A stretch of 44,507 bases of DNA, taken from positions 1-44,507 of the forward strand of contig JANYFT010000259.1 in the NCBI GenBank assembly GCA_025359625.1, in the 5' to 3' direction. The translations under genes were made by a program, and so were the position numbers. Below, one piece after another: positions 17,445 through 24,619 of this stretch (positions are counted from its first letter, which is position 1; each line of letters begins with the position of its first letter). The notes beneath the pieces are model-generated. The model did no database searches. It worked only from the letters and a program-made list of their open reading frames with translations, and was not told where the DNA came from. Source of the DNA: Ferruginibacter sp. (GTDB lineage: Bacteria; Bacteroidota; Bacteroidia; Chitinophagales; Chitinophagaceae).

Positions 17445-18620
17445 ATGATTTACAATGATGGTGGGGCTTTGCCCGAAACAAAAACTGGTACCAAAAAAAT
17501 AGGCATATTAGGTGGCGGGCAATTAGGCCGCATGTTATTACAAGCCGCCGCTAATTACCCGGTAGATACTTTTGTTATGGAGAATGATCCATTGTGTCCG
17601 GCAGCACATCTTTGCCATCATTTTATCAAAGGTGATATCACCAATTTCGAAGACGTATATAATTTTGGAAAAGACCTATACGCTATTACCATTGAAATAG
17701 AAAATGTAAATGAAGAAGCCCTTGAAAAATTAGCGTTAGAAGGGGTAAAAATCTATCCAACCCCTGCGGCTTTAAAAATTATAAAAAATAAAATTCTGCA
17801 AAAAAAATTTTATAAAGAAAATGAAATACCTACGAGTGACTTTATAGTTACAGAACAGGCAGGTGAATTGCAACAACACCAGCATCTTTTTCCAGCGGTA
17901 CATAAACTGGCCATGGGTGGCTATGATGGCCGTGGTGTTCAGGTAATAAAAACCAAAGACGACATGTCAAAAGGTTTTGATACTCCGTCGATATTGGAAA
18001 AAATGGTGGATATAAAAAAGGAAATTGCCGTAATCATTGCGGTGAATGAACAAGGGGAACATGCAATGTACCCCGCAGTGGATATGGTTTTTAATCAACG
18101 CCTTAATTTATTGGAATATCAGTTAAGCCCGGCAGAGTTGCCGGATAAAGTGTTATGGAAAATAGAGGCTATCGCTACCAAACTCGTTAAACATTTAAAC
18201 AGCCCTGGTATTTTTGCGGTGGAATTATTTGTGGATAATAAGGATAATGTATTTGTAAATGAAACGGCTCCACGTGTTCACAATAGCGGCCATCATACTA
18301 TTGAAGCAAATTATTCTTCTCAGTTTGATATGTTATGGAGAGTGATGTTGGGATACCCTTTAGGCTGCACGGATGCCATTTTACCGGCTGCTATTGTGAA
18401 CCTTTTAGGTGCTGAAGGGTATACCGGCGGAGCTTGTTATGAAGGATTACAGGAGATTATGAAACTGGAGAACGTATTTATTCATATTTATGGCAAAAAG
18501 GAAACCAAACCAGGTCGTAAAATGGGACATGTAACTATCTTAAGTAAAGAAAAACAGGAACTGATTCACCAGGCGAACAGAATAAAAAACACGTTACGTG
18601 TTGTTGCACTTATTCCCTGA
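17445..18620 (+). CDS. purK: 5-(Carboxyamino)imidazole ribonucleotide synthase
   Basis: A 391-residue ATP-grasp enzyme of purine biosynthesis that carboxylates aminoimidazole ribonucleotide with ATP and bicarbonate; PurE then rearranges the product. The N-terminal IGILGGGQLGRM (residues 19-30), the ATP-grasp stretch KLAMGGYDGRGVQVI and the NETAPRVHNSGHHT metal/ADP-binding region are typical. The frame extends upstream to GTG 17394 and an ATG at 17427, but the added residues are not family-like, and a promoter-like TTATTTTGC ends only 5 nt before ATG 17445. That would give a nearly leaderless message. No purE neighbour is present. Confidence 0.92.
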   Translation: MIYNDGGALPETKTGTKKIGILGGGQLGRMLLQAAANYPVDTFVMENDPLCPAAHLCHHFIKGDITNFEDVYNFGKDLYAITIEIENVNEEALEKLALEGVKIYPTPAALKIIKNKILQKKFYKENEIPTSDFIVTEQAGELQQHQHLFPAVHKLAMGGYDGRGVQVIKTKDDMSKGFDTPSILEKMVDIKKEIAVIIAVNEQGEHAMYPAVDMVFNQRLNLLEYQLSPAELPDKVLWKIEAIATKLVKHLNSPGIFAVELFVDNKDNVFVNETAPRVHNSGHHTIEANYSSQFDMLWRVMLGYPLGCTDAILPAAIVNLLGAEGYTGGACYEGLQEIMKLENVFIHIYGKKETKPGRKMGHVTILSKEKQELIHQANRIKNTLRVVALIP

Positions 18621-18666
18621 ATCACAGTTGCCCAAAAAGCAGGATTAAAAAAATATCATAAAAATA

Positions 18667-18700
18667 TGAGGATCATTTATTGATAAATATGGAATCCTCA
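18667..18700. other. Hairpin between purK and catalase genes
   Basis: TGAGGAT (18667-18673) pairs with ATCCTCA (18694-18700), and within it ATTTAT (18675-18680) pairs with ATAAAT (18683-18688). It stands just before the stronger terminator at 18706-18741 and may contribute to stopping purK transcription or protect the 3' end. Confidence 0.4.
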
Positions 18701-18705
18701 AATAA

Positions 18706-18741
18706 AAAACCGTTTCAGACAAGTTTGCCCGAAACGGTTTT
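18706..18741. terminator. Bidirectional terminator between convergent purK and catalase genes
   Basis: A perfect 11-bp inverted repeat AAAACCGTTTC (18706-18716) / GAAACGGTTTT (18731-18741) with a 14-nt loop. A-rich sequence on the left and T-rich on the right mean either transcript ends with a U-rich tract after the stem, fitting the convergent genes purK(+) and catalase(-). Confidence 0.8.
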
Positions 18742-18758
18742 GTCTTTATAAGAAACAT

Positions 18759-20291
18759 TTATGCTGGCTGCAAGGCCCCGGTAACAGAATGGCCTGCTTT
18801 CAATTCACTCATCACTTTATCAACATCAACATTTAATCCTTTAGCTACCGCCAGGCCCAATTGCACATCTGCCCTAAAGAAGTGACATAACTGGCGGTTG
18901 ATAATGATATCTTTTTTTGGACCATCAATGCCACTCATGGCACCAACAATATTACTTACCAGGTTGTGGCGGTCATAATCATTCATGGCTTTGTTAAACA
19001 ACAATCCAGGCTGTGTGTAATGATCATTTTCACCTTCCGCATTTCTATCGTACCAATCTGCCAACGTACTTTCTAACGGCATTGCCGGTTCTTTATATTC
19101 CTGATCCGCAATGATGTCATCAAAACTATTTGGAAAATAATTTGGTGCGTCTTCGCCATTGCCATTTATTGCCATAGCACCATCACGCTGGTAATTATTA
19201 ACAGCATACGGGCAACGGTTTACAGGTATCTGTTCGTAATTTCCACCCAAACGGTGGCGGTGTGCATCGGGGTAACTCAGTAATCTTCCCTGCAACATTT
19301 TATCAGGTGAATAACCAATACCATCCACCACATGTGCCGGCGCAAAAGCGCTTTGCTCAATATCTGCAAAATAATTTTTGGGCACCTGGTTCAATTCAAT
19401 CACACCAACCTCTATCAAAGGAAAATCGGCATGGGGCCATACTTTTGTAAGATCGAAGGGATTAAATTGAAAAGTTTTTGCTTCATCTTCTGTCATCACC
19501 TGGATCTTTACATTCCATTTTGGAAAGTCTTTATTGTCAATGGCAAATATCAAATCACGTTGCGAAAAATCAGGATCTTTTCCTTTCATTTCAATGGCTT
19601 CATCGCTGGTGAAATTTTTAATACCCTGTGCAGTTTTAAAATGAAATTTTACCCATACCCTTTCGTTGCTGTCGTTGATCATAGAAAAAGTATGGCTGCC
19701 AAACCCATCCATGTGGCGATGACCATATGGTGTTCCCCTGTCGCTCATCAGTATCATTACCTGGTGCAGGCTTTCAGGATTTAAACTCCAGAAATCCCAC
19801 ATCATTGCAGGGCTTTTACAATTGTTACGGGGATCTCTTTTTTGGGTATGAATAAAATCGCCAAACTTTTTTGGGTCTTTAATAAAAAATACTGGCGTGT
19901 TATTACCAACCAGGTCCCAGTTACCATCTTCCGTATAAAATTTCATGGCAAAGCCACGTGGATCCCTTTCTGTATCGGCACTGCCTTTTTCCCCGCCAAC
20001 AGTACTAAACCTTAATAACATTTTTGTTTGTTTACCTATGGTATTAAAAATTTTGGCCTTAGTGTATTTGGTAATGTCATGGGTTACCGTAAAAGTGCCA
20101 AATGCACCGGAGCCTTTTGCATGTACCACTCTTTCCGGGATGCGTTCCCTGTTAAAATGTGCCATTTTTTCGTGCAGGATATAGTCCTGTAACAATAGCG
20201 GGCCGCGGGGGCCAATGCTCATTGAATTTTCATTTTCAGCAAATGGCCTGCCAGATGCCGTGGTGAGTTTCTTACTTTTTTCTTCGCTCAT
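18759..20291 (-). CDS. Haem catalase, small-subunit type
   Basis: A 510-residue monofunctional catalase splitting hydrogen peroxide to water and oxygen. Distal His57 (RVVHAKGSGAFG), distal Asn130 (LVGNNTPVFF) and the haem-ligand Tyr340 (GRLLSYPDAHRHRLG, with Arg336 four residues before) are all present, as is the RDPRGFAMKFYT stretch. Length is that of small-subunit enzymes, without the flavodoxin-like C-terminal domain of large catalases. No signal peptide is seen, so it is cytosolic. It is divergent from oxyR; a -7 element at 20334-20341 and an ATAG-N7-CTAT site at 20385-20399 suggest peroxide-induced transcription by OxyR. Confidence 0.97.
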   Translation of the reverse strand: MSEEKSKKLTTASGRPFAENENSMSIGPRGPLLLQDYILHEKMAHFNRERIPERVVHAKGSGAFGTFTVTHDITKYTKAKIFNTIGKQTKMLLRFSTVGGEKGSADTERDPRGFAMKFYTEDGNWDLVGNNTPVFFIKDPKKFGDFIHTQKRDPRNNCKSPAMMWDFWSLNPESLHQVMILMSDRGTPYGHRHMDGFGSHTFSMINDSNERVWVKFHFKTAQGIKNFTSDEAIEMKGKDPDFSQRDLIFAIDNKDFPKWNVKIQVMTEDEAKTFQFNPFDLTKVWPHADFPLIEVGVIELNQVPKNYFADIEQSAFAPAHVVDGIGYSPDKMLQGRLLSYPDAHRHRLGGNYEQIPVNRCPYAVNNYQRDGAMAINGNGEDAPNYFPNSFDDIIADQEYKEPAMPLESTLADWYDRNAEGENDHYTQPGLLFNKAMNDYDRHNLVSNIVGAMSGIDGPKKDIIINRQLCHFFRADVQLGLAVAKGLNVDVDKVMSELKAGHSVTGALQPA

Positions 20292-20333
20292 CTAAATTGT
20301 TTTAAAAGTTTTAGTGATATTGATGCAAGAGGT

Positions 20334-20341
20334 CAAATGTA
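20334..20341 (-). promoter_or_regulatory. -7 element (TACATTTG on the minus strand) of the catalase gene
   Basis: CAAATGTA on the plus strand is an exact minus-strand TAnnTTTG, 43 nt before the catalase ATG, giving a leader of roughly 35 nt. No clear -33 match is present, as is common for promoters that need an activator; the OxyR-like site lies about 44 bp further upstream. Confidence 0.5.
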
Positions 20342-20384
20342 GATAAATACTTTAATAAACCATATTGATATTTACAATAATGAT

Positions 20385-20399
20385 ATAGATAATATCTAT
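20385..20399. promoter_or_regulatory. OxyR-like operator between catalase and oxyR
   Basis: ATAG-N7-CTAT (20385-20388 and 20396-20399) is exactly one half of the classical OxyR tetramer site ATAG-N7-CTAT-N7-ATAG-N7-CTAT and also the LysR T-N11-A type dyad. It ends 9 nt before the oxyR ATG, where it could repress oxyR, and lies upstream of the catalase -7 element, where it could activate. A second, matching half is not clear. Confidence 0.6.
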
Positions 20400-20408
20400 T
20401 TTTACAGC

Positions 20409-21344
20409 ATGACCATTACACAACTGGAATACATCATTGCGCTGGATACTTACCGTCATTTTGCCACTGCTGCTGACAAGAGTTTTGTCACCCAACCTAC
20501 CCTAAGCATGCAAATACAAAAACTGGAAGATGAACTGGGCAGTAAGCTTTTTGACCGCAGCAAACAGCCCGTAATACCAACCGAAATTGGTGAAGAAGTA
20601 ATTCATCAGGCAAGAATGATTGTGCATGAGGTAAAGATGATGCACCAGTTGATACAAGATAAACAAGGGGTATTTCGGGGCGAATTAAGGATCGGTATTA
20701 TCCCTACGCTGGCTCCATACTTGTTACCATTATTCCTACAGCCATTTTTACATAAGTATCCCGATATTAAAATAAGGGTAAAGGAAATGACCACCGATAT
20801 TATTGTAGAAAAATTAAAAGCCGGAAAGATTGATGCAGGTTTGCTGGTAACCCCGTTGCAGGATAACAGTATTAAAGAATATCCCTTGTTTTACGAAGAA
20901 TTGATTGCCTATGTTTCTAAAAAAAATGCTGCTTATAAAAAAACCTATGTTTTAGCAAATGATATTGACCTGAAGGAATTGTGGTTGCTGGAAGAAGGCC
21001 ACTGTTTCCGGTCGCAGATAGTTAACCTTTGTGAATTAAAAAAAATGAGCAAGCACCAGAGCCATTTTGAATATGAGGCTGGCAGTGTGGAAACTCTCCG
21101 GAAAATGGTAGAGATGACTAATGGTGTAACCATCCTTCCGGAAATGGCTACACTTGATTTTACTGTGAAGCAATTAAATATGGTAAGGCATTTTAAATCT
21201 CCCGTTCCTGTACGGGAAGTAAGCCTTGTAACCCACCGGGATTATGTAAAGAAAAAACTGGTGGATGTGCTAAAGGCAGAGATCATAGCTGTTATTCCAC
21301 CCAAGGTCATGCTGAATAAAAATAAGAACATGGTGAAGATCTGA
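20409..21344 (+). CDS. oxyR: Peroxide-sensing LysR-type regulator OxyR
   Basis: A 311-residue LysR-family transcription factor. The N-terminal winged helix-turn-helix (about 1-60, with FATAADKSFVTQPTLSMQI) binds DNA; the regulatory domain holds the redox pair Cys199 (EEGHCFRSQ) and Cys208 (VNLCEL), the same positions and nine-residue spacing as the disulfide of E. coli OxyR. Oxidation by peroxide is expected to switch it to an activator. It is divergent from catalase with a 117-nt shared region that contains an ATAG-N7-CTAT site, and a thiol peroxidase lies downstream. Together these make the OxyR assignment firm. Confidence 0.93.
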   Translation: MTITQLEYIIALDTYRHFATAADKSFVTQPTLSMQIQKLEDELGSKLFDRSKQPVIPTEIGEEVIHQARMIVHEVKMMHQLIQDKQGVFRGELRIGIIPTLAPYLLPLFLQPFLHKYPDIKIRVKEMTTDIIVEKLKAGKIDAGLLVTPLQDNSIKEYPLFYEELIAYVSKKNAAYKKTYVLANDIDLKELWLLEEGHCFRSQIVNLCELKKMSKHQSHFEYEAGSVETLRKMVEMTNGVTILPEMATLDFTVKQLNMVRHFKSPVPVREVSLVTHRDYVKKKLVDVLKAEIIAVIPPKVMLNKNKNMVKI

Positions 21345-21435
21345 CAGCCTTGATAAAATGCCAAACAAAAAGTATACTGTTGTTATTAGTATAGTTTTTA
21401 GCCACCATATATTTACAACTTAAAAACACCCCATT

Positions 21436-21906
21436 ATGGCAATTGAGATTGGACAGACAGCCCCGACATTTACACTATATGACAGCAACAAAAACAAAAT
21501 AGCCCTGGCTGATTATAAAGGTAAAAATGTATTACTATTATTTTTTCCGCAGGCTTTTACCAGTGTGTGCACTATAGAGCTATGCAATCTTCGTGATAAC
21601 ATTGCTATTTATAACAATGCCAATGCAATGGTATTCGGCATTTCAGTAGATTCAGTTTTTACACTGGCCAAATTTAAAGAAGAACAAAAACTTAATTTTC
21701 CATTGTTAAGTGATTTTAATAAAGTAGCATCGACAGCCTATGACGCCATTTATACAGACTGGATAATGGAGATGAAAGGCGTAAGCAAACGCTCTGCTTT
21801 TGTTATTGACAAAGAAGGCATCATCCGTTATGCAGAAGTACTGGAAACTGCGAAAGACCAGCCCAATTTTGAAGCTATTCAACAAATTTTAGGTACTCTT
21901 AATTAA
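21436..21906 (+). CDS. Peroxiredoxin, AhpE/PrxQ-like
   Basis: A 156-residue thioredoxin-fold thiol peroxidase reducing peroxides in the cytosol. The peroxidatic site is FPQAFTSVC with Cys45, preceded by the Pro and Thr of the PxxxT/S-xxC motif. A second cysteine, Cys50, lies five residues later in the same helix, the spacing used by PrxQ/BCP as resolving cysteine, while the rest (FGISVDS, DWIMEMKGVSKRSAFVIDKEG) looks more like AhpE. It could therefore work as an atypical 2-Cys enzyme (inference). It lies 91 nt after oxyR in the same direction and probably belongs to the same stress response. Confidence 0.88.
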   Translation: MAIEIGQTAPTFTLYDSNKNKIALADYKGKNVLLLFFPQAFTSVCTIELCNLRDNIAIYNNANAMVFGISVDSVFTLAKFKEEQKLNFPLLSDFNKVASTAYDAIYTDWIMEMKGVSKRSAFVIDKEGIIRYAEVLETAKDQPNFEAIQQILGTLN

Positions 21907-21962
21907 GTATATATTGGTGTAAGGTTCAACAAATTAATCTTTACCGGATCTTACACAATAAA

Positions 21963-22370
21963 ATGTATCTTTTTTTGTTTAATGAGTTGTCCGATCTATT
22001 AAAAAAATTTACTACTTTTACAAAACTGAAACGTTTAATAATTATATCAATCGTATTATTTGGATTAACTTTTACTTCTTTTGCTCAAAATAAAATTGCC
22101 GGTGCAAACGGCGATCCTTCTGCAAAGTTGATAAAATATTATCCAAATCCTGCCACTACTGCAATTAATTTCGAATTTATTCGAGGTTATGATAAATCTT
22201 TTTCTTTACAGTTGTACAACTTCATGGGCAAAAAAGTTTTGGATGTTAACACCCTTTCTCAATTAAACAATCTTCCGCTCAACAGTTTTTACCGGGGTGT
22301 ATATATTTTTCGCTTAACCGATAAAAATGGCAACATCATTGATTCCGGTAAATTTCAGGTGGTTAAATAA
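21963..22370 (+). CDS. Very small secreted protein with T9SS type A sorting domain
   Basis: A 135-residue protein that is almost only export signals. After a 22-residue N-region a signal peptide (about 22-41, LKRLIIISIVLFGLTFTSFAQ) is followed by about 15 residues and then a type A C-terminal sorting domain: YYPNPATTAINFEF, LQLYNFMGKKVLDVN, YRGVYIFRLTDKNGN and a final KFQVVK strand. Such domains direct proteins across the outer membrane through the type IX system and are usually cleaved. Here no cargo domain remains between signal and sorting domain. It may be a remnant, a microprotein, or a chaperone-like decoy. The N-region is long; a CTG at codon 22 is another possible start. Confidence 0.75.
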   Translation: MYLFLFNELSDLLKKFTTFTKLKRLIIISIVLFGLTFTSFAQNKIAGANGDPSAKLIKYYPNPATTAINFEFIRGYDKSFSLQLYNFMGKKVLDVNTLSQLNNLPLNSFYRGVYIFRLTDKNGNIIDSGKFQVVK

Positions 22371-22551
22371 TTGTTGCATCTTCATCTTCTTTTTTCATTT
22401 TATTATTCGAACTATAGTATTTCAAATAAGCATTATCGGGGCCACAATCTTTGTAAAATATGAATTTTAAAATGAGCGGATTGAAGCGTAAGCAGCTTTC
22501 CGGGTGATCTCTAACGAACAACATAATTTGGTAAACTTTGCTTCTACTCAA
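22363..22551 (-). CDS. Possible small hypothetical protein downstream of the RlmI gene
   Basis: An open frame of 62 codons from TTG 22551, or 53 from the in-frame ATG at 22524, beginning 8 nt after the RlmI-family gene stop in the same direction. The composition is protein-like, with a hydrophobic and aromatic middle (PLILKFIFYKD) and a charged tail (KMKKEDEDA), but I recognise no family. Its end overlaps the end of the convergent T9SS gene by 8 nt. It could be a chance frame in an otherwise 189-nt gap. Confidence 0.3.
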   Translation of the reverse strand: MSRSKVYQIMLFVRDHPESCLRFNPLILKFIFYKDCGPDNAYLKYYSSNNKMKKEDEDATII

Positions 22552-22559
22552 CAGTTGAA

Positions 22560-23741
22560 TTACAAAACCTGCACAATCAAAAACTTCAGGTAATGTGTAT
22601 TCTCCTGCCCACGAATAATTGGGTGATCAGCAGATTGCGTATTAAATACTACCTGCCGAATTTTTCGTTTGGCATCTTTGGCCGCCATCTGTATGATGTC
22701 TAAAAATAATTCCGGTTGCACCAAATTTGTACAACTGGAAGTTACTAAAAACCCGCCTGGCTTCACCAGTTTCATTCCACGTAAATTAATTTCTTTATAG
22801 CCTGCAACAGCTTTATCAATAGTGCTCCTGTTTTTTGTAAACGAAGGCGGGTCAAGCATTACAACATCCCATTGTTTTCCTTCCTTACTCCATTCTTTTA
22901 ATACGTCAAAAGCATTTACACATTCAAATCGACAGGTATTTTCCAGCCCGTTTAATGCGGCATTTTTATTACACATATCAATGGCACTTTGCGAAATGTC
23001 TAAGCCTAATACACTTTGGGCACCATAATGTGCGGCAGTAATTTCGAATGACCCCGTATAACAAAAAGCTCCCAGCACATCAGCACCTTTCGCAATATGC
23101 TGTATGGCACGGCGGTTATCCTGCTGGTCTAAAAAGTAACCTGTTTTTTGTCCGTTGGCAATATCAACATTAAATTTTATTCCATTTTCTTTGATGATAA
23201 TATTGGTATCAAAAGGTGAAGATAAAAATCCTTTGTGCTGCTGCATTCCTTCCAGTTCTCTAACCGGTACATCGTTGCGCTCATAAATACCCTTGGGCGA
23301 AAATATTTTTTCTATGGCACTCACAATAGCTAGCTTCCAAACATCAATACCTAAAGCTAAAGTTTGCACCACAAAAAAATCATTGAATTTATCAATAACC
23401 AGTTGTGGAATGTCATCTCCTTCACCAAAAATTAAACGACAGTTTTCTGTGTACCCTATTGTTTGGCGGTATACCCAGGCCTGGTTTATTTTAGTATAAA
23501 AAAATCCTTCATCAATTACAGCATCTTTATCCCTTGTAAGCAAACGAACCATTATCTGTGATTGGGGATTTACATATCCTTTCCCAATAAATTTTTTATC
23601 ATGGGTAAACACATTTACAATTTCGCCGGCTTTGGCGGCAGCATCCAAAGCTTTACCCTTGTTAATTTCATTGGCAAATATCCATGGGTGGCCGTTCTCT
23701 ACACGGTTACTAACATTTTTATTAAGAAAAAGACTTTTCAT
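22560..23741 (-). CDS. RlmI-family 23S rRNA methyltransferase (class I SAM)
   Basis: A 393-residue enzyme of the RlmI family, which makes 5-methylcytosine in 23S rRNA. An N-terminal PUA RNA-binding domain (about 1-75, with NRVENGHPWIFANEI) and an EEHEE-like middle domain precede the Rossmann methyltransferase part: VLGAFCYTGSFEITAA for SAM binding, GLDISQSAID for the adenosine-binding acidic loop, LDPPSFTKN, and the SSCTN cysteine motif near the C-terminus expected to be the nucleophile in m5C enzymes. The ATG lies only 4 nt from a TACCTTTG -7 element, so the message is probably leaderless or nearly so. Confidence 0.88.
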   Translation of the reverse strand: MKSLFLNKNVSNRVENGHPWIFANEINKGKALDAAAKAGEIVNVFTHDKKFIGKGYVNPQSQIMVRLLTRDKDAVIDEGFFYTKINQAWVYRQTIGYTENCRLIFGEGDDIPQLVIDKFNDFFVVQTLALGIDVWKLAIVSAIEKIFSPKGIYERNDVPVRELEGMQQHKGFLSSPFDTNIIIKENGIKFNVDIANGQKTGYFLDQQDNRRAIQHIAKGADVLGAFCYTGSFEITAAHYGAQSVLGLDISQSAIDMCNKNAALNGLENTCRFECVNAFDVLKEWSKEGKQWDVVMLDPPSFTKNRSTIDKAVAGYKEINLRGMKLVKPGGFLVTSSCTNLVQPELFLDIIQMAAKDAKRKIRQVVFNTQSADHPIIRGQENTHYLKFLIVQVL

Positions 23742-23745
23742 GCCG

Positions 23746-23778
23746 CAAAGGTAACTTTTAAGGTGTCAGGCTATTCAA
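23746..23778 (-). promoter_or_regulatory. Promoter of the RlmI-family gene, abutting the start codon
   Basis: On the minus strand TACCTTTG (23753-23746) is an exact -7 element and TTG (23778-23776) lies 22 nt upstream. The ATG begins at 23741, four nt after the -7 element, so transcription should start at or next to the start codon. Confidence 0.55.
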
Positions 23779-23827
23779 TATCTGCATGAATAGTTAATTC
23801 AATTGCCAATTTGGCTGTAAAACAAGG

Positions 23828-23857
23828 TTGGCAAAATGTTTGACTATCGTACATTTG
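23828..23857 (+). promoter_or_regulatory. Promoter of grpE
   Basis: TTG at 23828-23830, exactly 19 nt of spacer, and TACATTTG at 23850-23857 form the best -33/-7 pair in the window. Transcription would start near 23864, leaving about 50 nt before the ATG at 23914 and excluding the upstream ATG at 23836. Confidence 0.7.
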
Positions 23858-23913
23858 CACACAATTTCTTAAAGTGTCCCTATAAAAAAGGTGAAGGTTT
23901 TAATACAATTATT

Positions 23914-24489
23914 ATGGAACAAAAAGTAAAAGTAACAGGAGACGATCAGTCTATATCAGAAGCTGCACAGGGTTTTGAGGATATCAATTCAGATTCAGAT
24001 ATTCCAGGCAATACTCATTTAACAAATGATGAAGAGGAGAATGTTGTTGATAAAATTCAGGCTGAACTGGATGAGCAAAAAGACAAGTACATCCGTTTGT
24101 TTGCAGAATTTGATAACTACAAACGCCGCAGCGCCAAAGAGAGAATTGAGCTGATTCAGACTGCTGGTAAAGAAGTAATTACATCATTACTGGATGTGTT
24201 GGATGATAGTGAGCGTGCTGAAAAACAGTTGCAAACAAGCAATGACCTGGAACAGATTAAGAAAGGCATTGAATTGGTTTTTGGAAAATTGAGAAGTACT
24301 TTACAGGCCAGAGGTTTAAAAGCTATGGAAAGTATCAATACTAATTTTGATGTGGAGAAGCATGAGGCTATTACAGAAATTCCAGCTCCTGATACTAACT
24401 TAAAAGATAAAGTGATAGATGAAGTGCAAAAAGGATATTACCTAAATGACAAGATCATTCGTTTTGCTAAAGTGGTGGTGGGGAAATAA
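23914..24489 (+). CDS. grpE: GrpE nucleotide exchange factor
   Basis: A 191-residue cochaperone that releases ADP from DnaK. An acidic, disordered N-terminus (about 1-40) is followed by a long coiled coil (about 45-110, with LDEQKDKYIRLFAEFDNYKRR) and a C-terminal beta domain carrying FDVEKHEAITEIPA and KGYYLNDKIIRFAKVVV, the GrpE signature. An in-frame ATG at 23836 would add 26 residues, but the promoter at 23828-23857 overlaps it, and the family start fits ATG 23914. dnaJ follows after 130 nt, giving a grpE-dnaJ pair; dnaK is elsewhere. No CIRCE element is seen. Confidence 0.95.
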   Translation: MEQKVKVTGDDQSISEAAQGFEDINSDSDIPGNTHLTNDEEENVVDKIQAELDEQKDKYIRLFAEFDNYKRRSAKERIELIQTAGKEVITSLLDVLDDSERAEKQLQTSNDLEQIKKGIELVFGKLRSTLQARGLKAMESINTNFDVEKHEAITEIPAPDTNLKDKVIDEVQKGYYLNDKIIRFAKVVVGK

Positions 24490-24619
24490 TCCGCTAATTC
24501 GATAATTAACGGATATGGCAATTTGAGTAATCCCATATATAGCTTTTTAAATTAAAGAGAGCCTGGTAAAGGATTGATAACATTTATTAAAAAATAGCTA
24601 ATTAGCACATTAATTTGGC

